Assembly (NCBI GenBank): GCA_040509055.1
Contig: JBEVLT010000044.1
Span: 1-27,040 of the forward strand
DNA length: 27,040 bases
DNA from: JAJKIP01 sp040509055
GTDB taxonomy: Bacteria > Bacteroidota > Bacteroidia > Chitinophagales > Chitinophagaceae
Direction: 5' to 3'
A model generated the notes under the pieces. The model did not search any database. It had not been told where the DNA came from and saw nothing but the letters and a program-made list of their open reading frames with translations. Of this stretch, positions 1 to 7,163 are shown piece by piece; within the stretch, counting starts at the first letter, position 1, and each line of letters starts with the position of its first letter. The position numbers were made by a program, and so were the translations under genes.

Positions 1-1178
1 TGGACAAGTCCGTTATCAGTACTTTTTCCGAAGAGGATGGACTGCCGGCCAGCGGATTCAACACAGCCTCGGCCAACCTGCTGCCGGACGGGCGCATCGC
101 CATCGGGCGCAGCCACGACCTGATCGTGTTTGATCCCGAAAAAATACAACCCGAGCAGATCCCGCTTCCGCCGGTCGTGATCACAGGTTTCTCGGCAATG
201 AACCAATGGCTGCCGGTAGACTCGCTGCAAAAATTGCCGGAACTGCGGTTGAAATATAATCAGAACTCGGTGATCATCGAGTTCTCCACGCTCTCTTACC
301 TGAACCAGTTTGCCATCAGCTACATGATGGAAGGCCTGGACAAAACATGGACGTACAGCAGTGGTAGCCGGCGGGCCGTCTATAACTATCTGCCGCCGGG
401 GCAATATACCTTCAAAGTAAAAAGCGAGAACGGCCAGGAGTCAAAAGTGACCACGCTTGTCATTTCCATCCGTACCCCGTTCTGGAAAAGCTGGTGGTTC
501 TACAGCATCATCGCCCTGCTGATCGCCGTGCTGCTGTACCGCGATGACCGTGTGCGGATGCGGCGCAAGGCCGCCTTGCAGAAAATGCGCAGCGATATTG
601 CCGGCAATCTGCACGAGGAGATCAATACAGCCCTGAACAATATCAACGTGCTGAGCGAAATAGCCCGGATAAAAGCCGACAAGGAACCCGAACAGTCCAA
701 AAGCTATATCAACGAGATCAGGCTTAAAAGCCACAATATGATCATTGCCATGAGCGACATGCTGTGGAGCATCAATCCGGCCAATGACAGCATGGCCAAA
801 ACCATCAACCGGATCAGGGAATTTGCCGATGCGCTGCGCAACCGGCATGATATCGTCATCAACCTGCAGACCGATGAAAAAGTGGCGCGGCTGAAGGCCG
901 ATATGAACATCCGTCATGAAGTGATGATCGTGTACAAGCTGGCACTGCGCCTGCTGGTAGAAGAAATGAAGGCGCAGGAAACCAATATCCAGCTGGTATA
1001 TATCCGGTCGCAGCTGCAGCTCAACATTTTTGCGCGTCATACACAGCTGCCGGACAGTAACAACCAGGCCATCCGGATGATCGAAGAAATGAAAAAGAGG
1101 GCTGCCTCCATCGCCGCCACGCTCGACCTGCATTCCGACGAAAAAGGCACTGCCATCACCCTGGTCGTAAAAGCCTGA
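1..1178 (+). CDS. Periplasmic-sensor histidine-kinase-like protein (Reg_prop/Y_Y_Y), 3' part, degenerate ATPase domain
   Basis: The gene enters from outside the window; the open frame runs from base 3 and the ATG at 126 is internal. The first ~40 visible residues (EEDGLP, FNTAS, DGRIAIG) look like the last blade of a two-component-regulator propeller. A Y_Y_Y domain follows (about 240-430), then one membrane helix (about 483-536) and a cytoplasmic dimerisation helix with the candidate phospho-acceptor His at 612-614 (motif NLHEEIN) and the subfamily motif LWSINPAND. The C-terminal region (about 888-1175) aligns by eye with a HATPase fold, but the N-box Asn is missing (ALRLLVEE where ALNNAVKH is usual) and the DNGKGF box reads ARHTQLP. 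Catalysis is therefore doubtful. The family normally senses extracellular glycans or other periplasmic cues. The partner may be the receiver protein that starts 170 bases downstream. Confidence 0.85.
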   Translation, partial: DKSVISTFSEEDGLPASGFNTASANLLPDGRIAIGRSHDLIVFDPEKIQPEQIPLPPVVITGFSAMNQWLPVDSLQKLPELRLKYNQNSVIIEFSTLSYLNQFAISYMMEGLDKTWTYSSGSRRAVYNYLPPGQYTFKVKSENGQESKVTTLVISIRTPFWKSWWFYSIIALLIAVLLYRDDRVRMRRKAALQKMRSDIAGNLHEEINTALNNINVLSEIARIKADKEPEQSKSYINEIRLKSHNMIIAMSDMLWSINPANDSMAKTINRIREFADALRNRHDIVINLQTDEKVARLKADMNIRHEVMIVYKLALRLLVEEMKAQETNIQLVYIRSQLQLNIFARHTQLPDSNNQAIRMIEEMKKRAASIAATLDLHSDEKGTAITLVVKA

Positions 1179-1193
1179 AAAAACATGTTTTTT
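1178..1193. repeat. Perfect 16-bp AT-rich palindrome at the stop codon
   Basis: AAAAAACATGTTTTTT is its own reverse complement and begins on the last base of the kinase stop codon. It could form a short A/T hairpin ending in a T run, a weak terminator, or be a dimeric protein site. The stem has only one G:C pair per strand, so an efficient intrinsic terminator is doubtful. Confidence 0.4.
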
Positions 1194-1336
1194 ACAATGG
1201 CATCATCCGCATCGGATCGCTGAAAAAAACGTACATTTCCATAGAAGTTTTCCGGTAGTAGCTATTTAATCCACATAAATAAGTGTTTTTGCTTATTTAT
1301 TGCCCGCTAAAACAACAACCGGTAAACGCTAAACCT

Positions 1337-1344
1337 TATTTTTG
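1337..1344 (+). promoter_or_regulatory. Candidate Bacteroidota -7 element (TATTTTTG)
   Basis: TATTTTTG matches the Bacteroidota sigma-ABfr -7 consensus TAnnTTTG exactly. It ends four bases before the ATG at 1349, so the message would be leaderless or nearly so. No clear TTG -33 element is seen at the usual spacing. It would drive the receiver protein and the overlapping sugar transferase. Confidence 0.4.
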
Positions 1345-1348
1345 CTCT

Positions 1349-1750
1349 ATGGAACGGAAAGCTAAGACGGGCTATACGGTCGTCGTAGTAGAAGATGATA
1401 AATACATGCGTGCAGTGCTGCACCAATACCTGTCGGGCCTCTATAACATTGAAGCGTTCGACAATGGGTTGTCAGCGCTCAATTACCTGCAGGAAGGTAA
1501 TATCCCCGATATCATTATTGCCGACCTGGGTGTTCCCGGGTTGAGCGGAATGGAACTGCTGGAACAGATCAAGGCATCCGGTTTTTTCAAATCCATCCCG
1601 GTACTGATCCTTTCCGCCAACGACAGCACCGAAAAACGGATCAGCTGCCTGAATGCCGGGGCCGATGATTACATCGTCAAGCCGTTCAATCCCCAAGAGC
1701 TGTCTGCCCGCCTGAATGTGATTCTCAGGCGTTATGGCAAAAATGTGTAA
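1349..1750 (+). CDS. Stand-alone response-regulator receiver protein
   Basis: This is a 133-residue CheY-like receiver with no output domain. All key residues are visible: acidic pocket E15-D16-D17, phospho-acceptor D59 (in IIIADLGVPG), S89 in the LILSA strand and K111 in the VKPF loop. An in-frame TTG lies upstream at 1283, but its N-terminus looks unnatural. The ATG at 1349 starts just before the VVVVEDD strand as receivers do, and lies behind a TATTTTTG promoter element. The last 17 bases overlap the next gene, a pseudo-receiver/sugar-transferase fusion, which implies coupled translation. As a single-domain regulator it probably acts by protein contact or phosphotransfer. The fused pseudo-receiver next door is an obvious partner candidate, but that is inference. 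Confidence 0.9.
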   Translation: MERKAKTGYTVVVVEDDKYMRAVLHQYLSGLYNIEAFDNGLSALNYLQEGNIPDIIIADLGVPGLSGMELLEQIKASGFFKSIPVLILSANDSTEKRISCLNAGADDYIVKPFNPQELSARLNVILRRYGKNV

Positions 1751-2972
1751 CAGTAAACCCTGTGCTCAGATGGTGCCAACCCCCGCATATAAAGGAGTGA
1801 TCGCCCTGGTCAATGTGGATGAAGAGAACAGCGCCCTGCTGGACGCCATCGATTTTGACGGCTATGCATGCCGATCTTTCGCCAATGGGATGGAACTATC
1901 TCATGCATGGGAAAAGGAAGGACTTTCTTTAGCGGCCGTGGTTTCGCAGGGAAGCATTCTCGGCATGAGCGGTATCAGCCTGTATGAAATGCTTCATCAT
2001 GAAAGGGTACAGAAACTGCCCTTCTATATTATCATCGGTACCGATGTGCAGCCGCATATCATGCAGAAAGCACTGGAGTCCGGTATTACCGATGTGTTCA
2101 GAACGCCGCTGCGCAGCGAAGAAGCGGCAATCCGCATCCGCTTCCAGCTCACCTATGGCAAGGAGCTGACCGCCAAACACAAGGTCATCCGCCAGAAAGA
2201 ATACCGCATACCGCTGGCCAAGCGTATTTTCGATATCTTCTTTGCCAGCCTGGCCATCCTGCTGCTGTCGCCTGTTTTCCTGATCGTCATCCTGCTGCTG
2301 AAGCTTGAATCGCGGGGCCCTGTCTTTTACTATTCTCCCCGGGTTGGCACCGGCTATAAAGTATTCAAATTTTACAAGTTCAGGTCCATGTATGTGAATG
2401 CTGACCGGCAGCTGAAAAACCTGAAAGGACTGAACCAGTATACCAAAGCCGGAGCTGAAACACCGGCTGCAGCAGGAGAGCGCGACGGCATCACCCTATG
2501 CGATGAATGCCGGAGCCAGGGCACCCAATGCCGGTTCCCCCTGTATGCCGACAACAACAGCTGGTGCGAAAAGCAGTATTACGGTGCAGGAAAACAAAAA
2601 GGAGAAGCGGCCTTCTTCAAACTGAAAAACGACCCCCGCATTACCAAAGTGGGAAAAGTGCTGCGCAATACCAGCATCGACGAGCTGCCGCAGCTGCTCA
2701 ATGTGCTGAAGGGCGACATGAGCATCGTGGGCAACCGGCCCCTGCCCCTGTACGAAGCAGAAAAGCTGACCACGGATAAGTATTCCCTGCGGTTCCTGGC
2801 GCCGGCCGGCATCACGGGCCTGTGGCAGGTGGAAAAACGCGGTAAAGGCGAAATGTCGGAAGAAGAGCGGCTGATGCTGGATAATATGTATGCCAAAAAT
2901 CATAGTTTCCTGAATGATATCCGGCTGATCCTGAAAACCATACCGGCGCTTTTCCAGAAAGAAAGCGTCTGA
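1734..2972 (+). CDS. Initiating sugar-phosphate transferase (monotopic PGT) with N-terminal pseudo-receiver and four-Cys insertion
   Basis: The protein has 412 residues. Residues about 19-140 have the length and pattern of a receiver domain (ALVNVDEEN, GMSGISLYEML, IIIGT), but the phospho-acceptor position is Gln72 and the usual Lys of the KPF loop is Thr124 (FRTPL), so it should not be phosphorylated. Residues about 160-412 are a bacterial sugar transferase (PF02397): hydrophobic re-entrant segment 167-190, KFRSM at 215-219, the catalytic Asp-Glu pair in SIDELPQ (316-317), then GDMSIVGNRP and a GITGLWQV tail. The family transfers a sugar phosphate from a UDP-sugar to undecaprenyl phosphate, the first step of repeat-unit assembly. 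Between KFRSMYVNAD and FFKLKNDPR lies an insertion of about 65 residues with C256, C259, C266 and C278 (CxxC-x6-C-x11-C), which could bind a metal. The first ATG (1734) overlaps the receiver gene; the ATG at 1743 is an alternative start. Confidence 0.9.
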   Translation: MAKMCNSKPCAQMVPTPAYKGVIALVNVDEENSALLDAIDFDGYACRSFANGMELSHAWEKEGLSLAAVVSQGSILGMSGISLYEMLHHERVQKLPFYIIIGTDVQPHIMQKALESGITDVFRTPLRSEEAAIRIRFQLTYGKELTAKHKVIRQKEYRIPLAKRIFDIFFASLAILLLSPVFLIVILLLKLESRGPVFYYSPRVGTGYKVFKFYKFRSMYVNADRQLKNLKGLNQYTKAGAETPAAAGERDGITLCDECRSQGTQCRFPLYADNNSWCEKQYYGAGKQKGEAAFFKLKNDPRITKVGKVLRNTSIDELPQLLNVLKGDMSIVGNRPLPLYEAEKLTTDKYSLRFLAPAGITGLWQVEKRGKGEMSEEERLMLDNMYAKNHSFLNDIRLILKTIPALFQKESV

Positions 2973-2992
2973 TCAAACCTTCCTGTTTGTAC

Positions 2993-3811
2993 ATGAGAAC
3001 GATAGCGATACCCTCCCATATCCTGAAACACTGGCAGCTGGACGCAGACGATCCTGCGGTGGCAGCGCAGGTGCGGCAGCGTATTACCGCGCTGGTCAAC
3101 GGCGAACCGGAAGTATCGATCGTGATCCCTGCTTACAACGAAGAAGAGCGGATCCTGCGCACCCTCTCCTCCCTCAGCGACAGCACCACCCTCCGGTCGG
3201 TAGAGATCATTGTGATAGATAATAACTCAAAAGATGCTACAGCAGCCATTGCTGCTGCTGCAGGCGTTACCTGTGTACGGGAAACCACGCAGGGCATCAC
3301 CCCGGCCCGCAACAGGGGCCTGCGCGAAGCCCGTGGCAAATATGTGCTGAATGCCGATGCAGATGCCATTTACCCGCCTTCCTGGATAGAGGAAATGATC
3401 CGGCCCCTGGATGCCCCCGGCAGCAAGGTAGCGCTTACCTATGGCCGGTTTTCTTTTATACCTGTCGGCAATACCGGCCGGTTCACCTATTTCTTTTACG
3501 AATACCTGGCGGAGTTTTCCCGCTGGATCAATAAACGATTTCGCGAAGAAGCGGTGAACGTGTATGGTTTCAACTCCGGTTTTCGCCGGCTGCAGGGTAT
3601 CGAGGCAGACGGCTTCACCCACCCGCCGGGTACCAACGAAGATGGCTGGCTGGCCGTGAAGCTGCGCAGCAAGGGATTTGGCAAACTGCACGGTGTGAAA
3701 AAAAGCAGCGCCCGGGTATGGACCACCGACCGGCGCCTGCAGATAGACGGAGGGTTGTGGAAGGCCCTGCAAAAAAGGTTGAAGCGGGTAGCCTCCAGCC
3801 AGAAAAGATAA
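2993..3811 (+). CDS. Glycosyltransferase family 2
   Basis: This is a 272-residue soluble GT-A enzyme with the opening strand VSIVIPAYNEEERI, a nucleotide-binding EIIVIDNNSKD segment, and the metal-binding DxD region NADADAIY. The ATG at 2993 is preferred; a TTG two codons upstream (2987) is less likely. It begins 20 bases after the sugar transferase and reads in the same direction, so it probably shares its message. The likely role is adding an early sugar to the lipid-linked repeat unit on the cytoplasmic face of the membrane. Donor and acceptor cannot be told from sequence. No membrane helix is seen. Confidence 0.88.
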   Translation: MRTIAIPSHILKHWQLDADDPAVAAQVRQRITALVNGEPEVSIVIPAYNEEERILRTLSSLSDSTTLRSVEIIVIDNNSKDATAAIAAAAGVTCVRETTQGITPARNRGLREARGKYVLNADADAIYPPSWIEEMIRPLDAPGSKVALTYGRFSFIPVGNTGRFTYFFYEYLAEFSRWINKRFREEAVNVYGFNSGFRRLQGIEADGFTHPPGTNEDGWLAVKLRSKGFGKLHGVKKSSARVWTTDRRLQIDGGLWKALQKRLKRVASSQKR

Positions 3812-3831
3812 GACCGGGCACGGTTCCTCTC

Positions 3832-5004
3832 CTATACTTTCTTCCGTTTTGATTTTTCCCAGGCCGCGCTTTGCTGCCTGCGCAGGTAACGGCGTATGCC
3901 GGCGATCACGGCATAGTTCATCATGCAGAAATAATAGGGCACGAACAGCAGCTTTACTTTCACCTGGCGTCTTTCCAGCAACCAGCCGGTGAGCGCCATG
4001 CCGTAAAACAGGCATTGCAGCGCAAACAATGCAATATAGAGCCACTGCCCGGTGTACGCCGCGATCACGCCATTCAGTACGAAAACAAGGATCAGCAGGA
4101 ATGGCGTAACCGTCCATCGCAACACCCGGTGGCTGATATACTCGAACGTAAGCACGGGATGCCGGAAGGGATTCATCAGCCTGCCAAGCCGCACGATGGA
4201 CTGGATGCCGCCGGCCGCGATCCTGATCTTTCGCTTCAGTTCTTCGGCAATGTTCTCCGAACCGTATTCAGTAGCAGAGGCAAGCGGTTCGTACACGATG
4301 CGGTACCCTTTTGCCGCTACTTCCAGCGAGATCATGAAATCGTCGAGAATGGTATCGGAAGGCACGGGCTGGTACAGCCTGCTGCGGATGCTGAACAGCT
4401 CGCCGGCAGCACCGACCACAGAGTAGAGCTCGGCATCCCAGCGTTTGAGCGTGCTTTCATATTTCCAGTAAAAGCCTTCACCGGCTGTGGCATCGGCCAG
4501 GGCTTCTGCCTGCACCCGCTTCTCGCCGGCCACTGCCCCTACTTTTTCATCGCTGTAATGCCGGCAGATATACAGCAGCGCATCCTTGTTCAGAAAGGTA
4601 TTGGCATCTGTAAAAACAAGGATCTCCGTATCGGCATGCTGCACGGCACGGTGCACGGCTGCGATCTTCCCGTTGCGCGCCGCATCGTGCAACAGGCGTA
4701 TGGACGGGTAACGGGCAACAATATCCGGGGTGGCATCATCGGAACCATCTGCTACGATAATGATCTTCAGCCTATCCGCCGGGTAGTGCAGGGCAAGTGT
4801 ATTGTGGATCTTTTCGTCGATGATATCGGCTTCGTTATAGGCAGCAATGATCAGCGTGAGCGATGGCGTATGCTCGCCGGGAGCCGCTATTTTCCGTTTG
4901 CCTTTCAACAGCCTGCGCAGCCGCACCATCCCGAACAGAACGATGCCATAACCCAGGAAGGTATAAAAGATGATAAACAGGCTGATCCAGAAAATTATTT
5001 TCAT
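3832..5004 (-). CDS. Membrane glycosyltransferase family 2 (processive-type architecture)
   Basis: The protein has 390 residues: an N-terminal membrane helix (about 2-25), a GT-A domain (about 48-270) with LIIAAYNEAD, IIIVADGSDD, the metal motif TDAN (132-135) and a DD pair at 221-222, then two or three C-terminal helices (about 285-370). This layout resembles cellulose/hyaluronan-type synthases and other inner-membrane GT2s. The canonical QxxRW motif is not intact (the region reads RIAAGGIQS), so processivity is uncertain. It starts at an ATG four bases after the stop of the upstream minus-strand GT2 (5009-5926), forming a two-gene operon. Its 3' end faces the plus-strand GT2 across 20 bases. 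Confidence 0.88.
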   Translation of the reverse strand: MKIIFWISLFIIFYTFLGYGIVLFGMVRLRRLLKGKRKIAAPGEHTPSLTLIIAAYNEADIIDEKIHNTLALHYPADRLKIIIVADGSDDATPDIVARYPSIRLLHDAARNGKIAAVHRAVQHADTEILVFTDANTFLNKDALLYICRHYSDEKVGAVAGEKRVQAEALADATAGEGFYWKYESTLKRWDAELYSVVGAAGELFSIRSRLYQPVPSDTILDDFMISLEVAAKGYRIVYEPLASATEYGSENIAEELKRKIRIAAGGIQSIVRLGRLMNPFRHPVLTFEYISHRVLRWTVTPFLLILVFVLNGVIAAYTGQWLYIALFALQCLFYGMALTGWLLERRQVKVKLLFVPYYFCMMNYAVIAGIRRYLRRQQSAAWEKSKRKKV

Positions 5005-5008
5005 CGGC

Positions 5009-5926
5009 TTATCTTTTTACAGGCCATCCCAGCTCTTCGCTGCCGGTACGGTGTGTCAGGTTCCAGCGGATCGCTTTCAGCAGCGCGATGGTAAATCCTT
5101 TTTGCTTTTCCCGGATATACGTAAGGATATTGCGCGGGGTGACCAGCAGTAAGAAATAAATCCAGAACACGAGCCGCTGCACGGCATTCGCGTTCCTCCG
5201 GATAAAAAGAAGGCGGTTTCTGTTCATGAAATACTCCTTCAGGATGCTCTTTTTACCTACCGAAACGGACTCTTTGTGATAGATCAGCGCCTGTGTGTTT
5301 ACTTCTATGTCATAGCCGGCCCGTTTCAGCTGTTCGCACCAATCCATTTCTTCATAGTACAAAAAAAAGTGCTCTGCCATCAGCCCGGCCCTGTCGATGG
5401 CGCTCCTGCGCACCATCATGGCGGCGCCGTGCGCAAAACCGGTCATGCCCGAAGCCTGGTCATACTGTCCCGTATCTTTTTCAAACTGGCCGATGCAATG
5501 GTTGCGCGCGGTGTAAAAGTTCATGGGGGTAAAGCCGGCATACTGGATAACGCCCGGTTCGCTGAAGTAATGGATTTTGGGAGATACCGCTGCCGTTCCG
5601 GGATGGTCGTCCAGGGTAGTCACTAACTTTTCAACGAGGCCCGCTGTGAATTCGGTGTCATTGTTCACCAGGAACACATATTGCCCCTGTGCGGCCCGGA
5701 TACCCAGGTTGTTGCCGCCTGCAAACCCAAGGTTGATAGCAGAACGGATAAATGTCACGCCCGGATAAGCCGTATTCCATTGCGGGGTATGATCGTCCGT
5801 ACTGCCGTTGTCCACCACGATCACCTCGATAGCAGCCGGGTCGGCAAATGCAGCGATCGATGCCAGCAGCGCTTCCGTAACCTGCGGCTGATTGTAATTG
5901 ACCGTAATAATTGATACCTTTTTCAC
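5009..5926 (-). CDS. Glycosyltransferase family 2, rhamnosyltransferase-like
   Basis: This is a 305-residue GT-A enzyme of the WbbL-like type: it opens with VSIITVNYNQP, then IEVIVVDNGSTDD, INLGFAGGNNLGI, LVNNDTEF as the DxD region, and FFLYYEEMDWCEQLKRAGY as the acceptor-side motif. I place the start at the GTG of codon MKKVS (5926), which gives the normal N-terminus; a TTG 11 codons upstream (5959) is the alternative. A TATTTTCG element lies about 20 bases before the GTG. A hydrophobic patch near the C-terminus may touch the membrane. It probably transfers a deoxyhexose or similar sugar to the growing repeat unit and is cotranscribed with the downstream GT2. Confidence 0.87.
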   Translation of the reverse strand: MKKVSIITVNYNQPQVTEALLASIAAFADPAAIEVIVVDNGSTDDHTPQWNTAYPGVTFIRSAINLGFAGGNNLGIRAAQGQYVFLVNNDTEFTAGLVEKLVTTLDDHPGTAAVSPKIHYFSEPGVIQYAGFTPMNFYTARNHCIGQFEKDTGQYDQASGMTGFAHGAAMMVRRSAIDRAGLMAEHFFLYYEEMDWCEQLKRAGYDIEVNTQALIYHKESVSVGKKSILKEYFMNRNRLLFIRRNANAVQRLVFWIYFLLLVTPRNILTYIREKQKGFTIALLKAIRWNLTHRTGSEELGWPVKR

Positions 5927-5946
5927 AAGCGATAAGTACGATAAAG

Positions 5947-5954
5947 CGAAAATA
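5947..5954 (-). promoter_or_regulatory. Candidate -7 element for the GT2 pair (TATTTTCG)
   Basis: Read on the minus strand this is TATTTTCG, one mismatch from TAnnTTTG, 20 bases upstream of the GTG start at 5926. A similar TAnnTTCG element precedes the flippase gene at the same distance. No convincing -33 TTG was found. Confidence 0.25.
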
Positions 5955-5968
5955 TTCAAAGTTCGGCA

Positions 5969-6030
5969 GAAACCTGCCTTCGCAGGTACCGGTAATTAAC
6001 CAGGGAAATGCTCGTTCGCAGGCAGGTTTC
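5969..6030. repeat. Nested inverted and direct repeats in a divergent promoter region
   Basis: GAAACCTGCCT (5969-5979) and AGGCAGGTTTC (6020-6030) are perfect inverted repeats 40 bases apart. Inside the left arm is a complete hairpin, ACCTGC-CTTC-GCAGGT (5972-5987). TTCGCAGG also occurs as a direct repeat at 5979-5986 and 6015-6022. The block sits between the divergent GT2 (minus) and acyltransferase (plus) starts. That fits an operator or structured leader better than a terminator. Confidence 0.5.
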
Positions 6031-6067
6031 CTTATTTTTATAAAATACTATTACACGTTGTAGTTGA

Positions 6068-7162
6068 ATGAAGCATCGATTTGAGATACTGGATATATTC
6101 AGGGGCATTTTTGCCAGCATGGTGGTCTTTTTTCACATGAGCCCCTTTGCCGATACCATTGTGCTCAACAATGCATTCGTTCACAACAGCGACCTGTTCG
6201 TGGACTTTTTCTTTGTGCTGAGCGGGTTCGTGATCACCTACACCCACCAGCGCATGAATGCGGCTTCGGATATGCGGCTGTTTTATAAAAAACGCTTCTT
6301 CCGGCTGTATCCGCTTCATTTTATCATGCTGCTGGCATTCGTGGCCGTAGAGGTTGGCAAGCAATTCCTGGCAAGCCATATTGCGGTGAACCAGCTGGAC
6401 AACCCGAGCAATAATGTCACCACTTTTTTTTCCAACCTGCTGCTGCTCAACTCTGTGAAGCTGCCGGGCGTAACGGATGTGAGCTGGAACATTCCCAGCT
6501 GGTCCATCAGCGCCGAAATGATCGCCTACCTGCTGTTCGGGCTGGCGATCTGGTTTATCCACCGCGCACATATTTTCCGGGCCCGCAATTATGTATATGG
6601 CGCCATTGTATTGGCCTCCCTTTCACTGCTTTACCTGCTCACCGGCACCTTCAGCATCCTGTACACATTCGACTATGGCTTCTTACGGGGCTGGGCCGGC
6701 TTTTTCACCGGCGCGCTTTGCTTCAATGTATTCACCCATACCCACACCCGGACAGGGCTGCTGCCGCACCGGGTATTTCATGCAGCGGAACTGCTATTGG
6801 TAGCGGCCATGATCGGGATGGTATGCCTGGGCGATTGGCTGAAGCCGTATAGTTTTGTTTATGTATTGCTTTTTTTCTCCGCCATTTATGTTTTTGCCTT
6901 TGAAAAAGGCTTCGTATCCGCGCTGCTGAAACGGTCGGGCCTGCTGAAGCGGATCGGCACGTACTCGTATTCTATTTACATGACGCATGCGCTGCTGATC
7001 AGTCTTTTCAACATCGTCTTCATCCGTATCCTGAAGTTGCCCCCTTCGGCCTACTGGTACCTGTTTATCCTCAACTATTTTGTTGTGTACCTCGTATCGC
7101 GGTGGACCTATCGCCACATCGAATTACGCTTTCAGTGGAAAAAGAAAAAGCCCGGCGCCTGA
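6068..7162 (+). CDS. Acyltransferase family 3 (OafA/YrhL-like) membrane O-acyltransferase
   Basis: The protein has 364 residues with about ten membrane helices. It opens with FEILDIFRGIFASMVVFFH, the usual N-terminus of acyltransferase-3 (PF01757) proteins, where the Arg and His are functional. It also has DLFVDFFFVLSGFVI and the family's SWSISAE motif in the middle. These enzymes O-acetylate or otherwise acylate sugars of surface polysaccharides in the inner membrane. It stands alone on the plus strand between two minus-strand units and ends one base before the convergent flippase gene. It probably decorates the locus product; the acyl group and sugar are unknown. Confidence 0.92.
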   Translation: MKHRFEILDIFRGIFASMVVFFHMSPFADTIVLNNAFVHNSDLFVDFFFVLSGFVITYTHQRMNAASDMRLFYKKRFFRLYPLHFIMLLAFVAVEVGKQFLASHIAVNQLDNPSNNVTTFFSNLLLLNSVKLPGVTDVSWNIPSWSISAEMIAYLLFGLAIWFIHRAHIFRARNYVYGAIVLASLSLLYLLTGTFSILYTFDYGFLRGWAGFFTGALCFNVFTHTHTRTGLLPHRVFHAAELLLVAAMIGMVCLGDWLKPYSFVYVLLFFSAIYVFAFEKGFVSALLKRSGLLKRIGTYSYSIYMTHALLISLFNIVFIRILKLPPSAYWYLFILNYFVVYLVSRWTYRHIELRFQWKKKKPGA

Positions 7163-7163
7163 A

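Noticed and set aside
3227..4117. 296-residue minus-strand frame spanning two GT genes
   Set aside because: It crosses the end of two convergent, well-supported genes and shows no family signature.
3871..5094. 407-residue plus-strand frame opposite the membrane GT2
   Set aside because: It has no hydrophobic pattern or motif, while the minus strand encodes a full GT2 with its catalytic residues.
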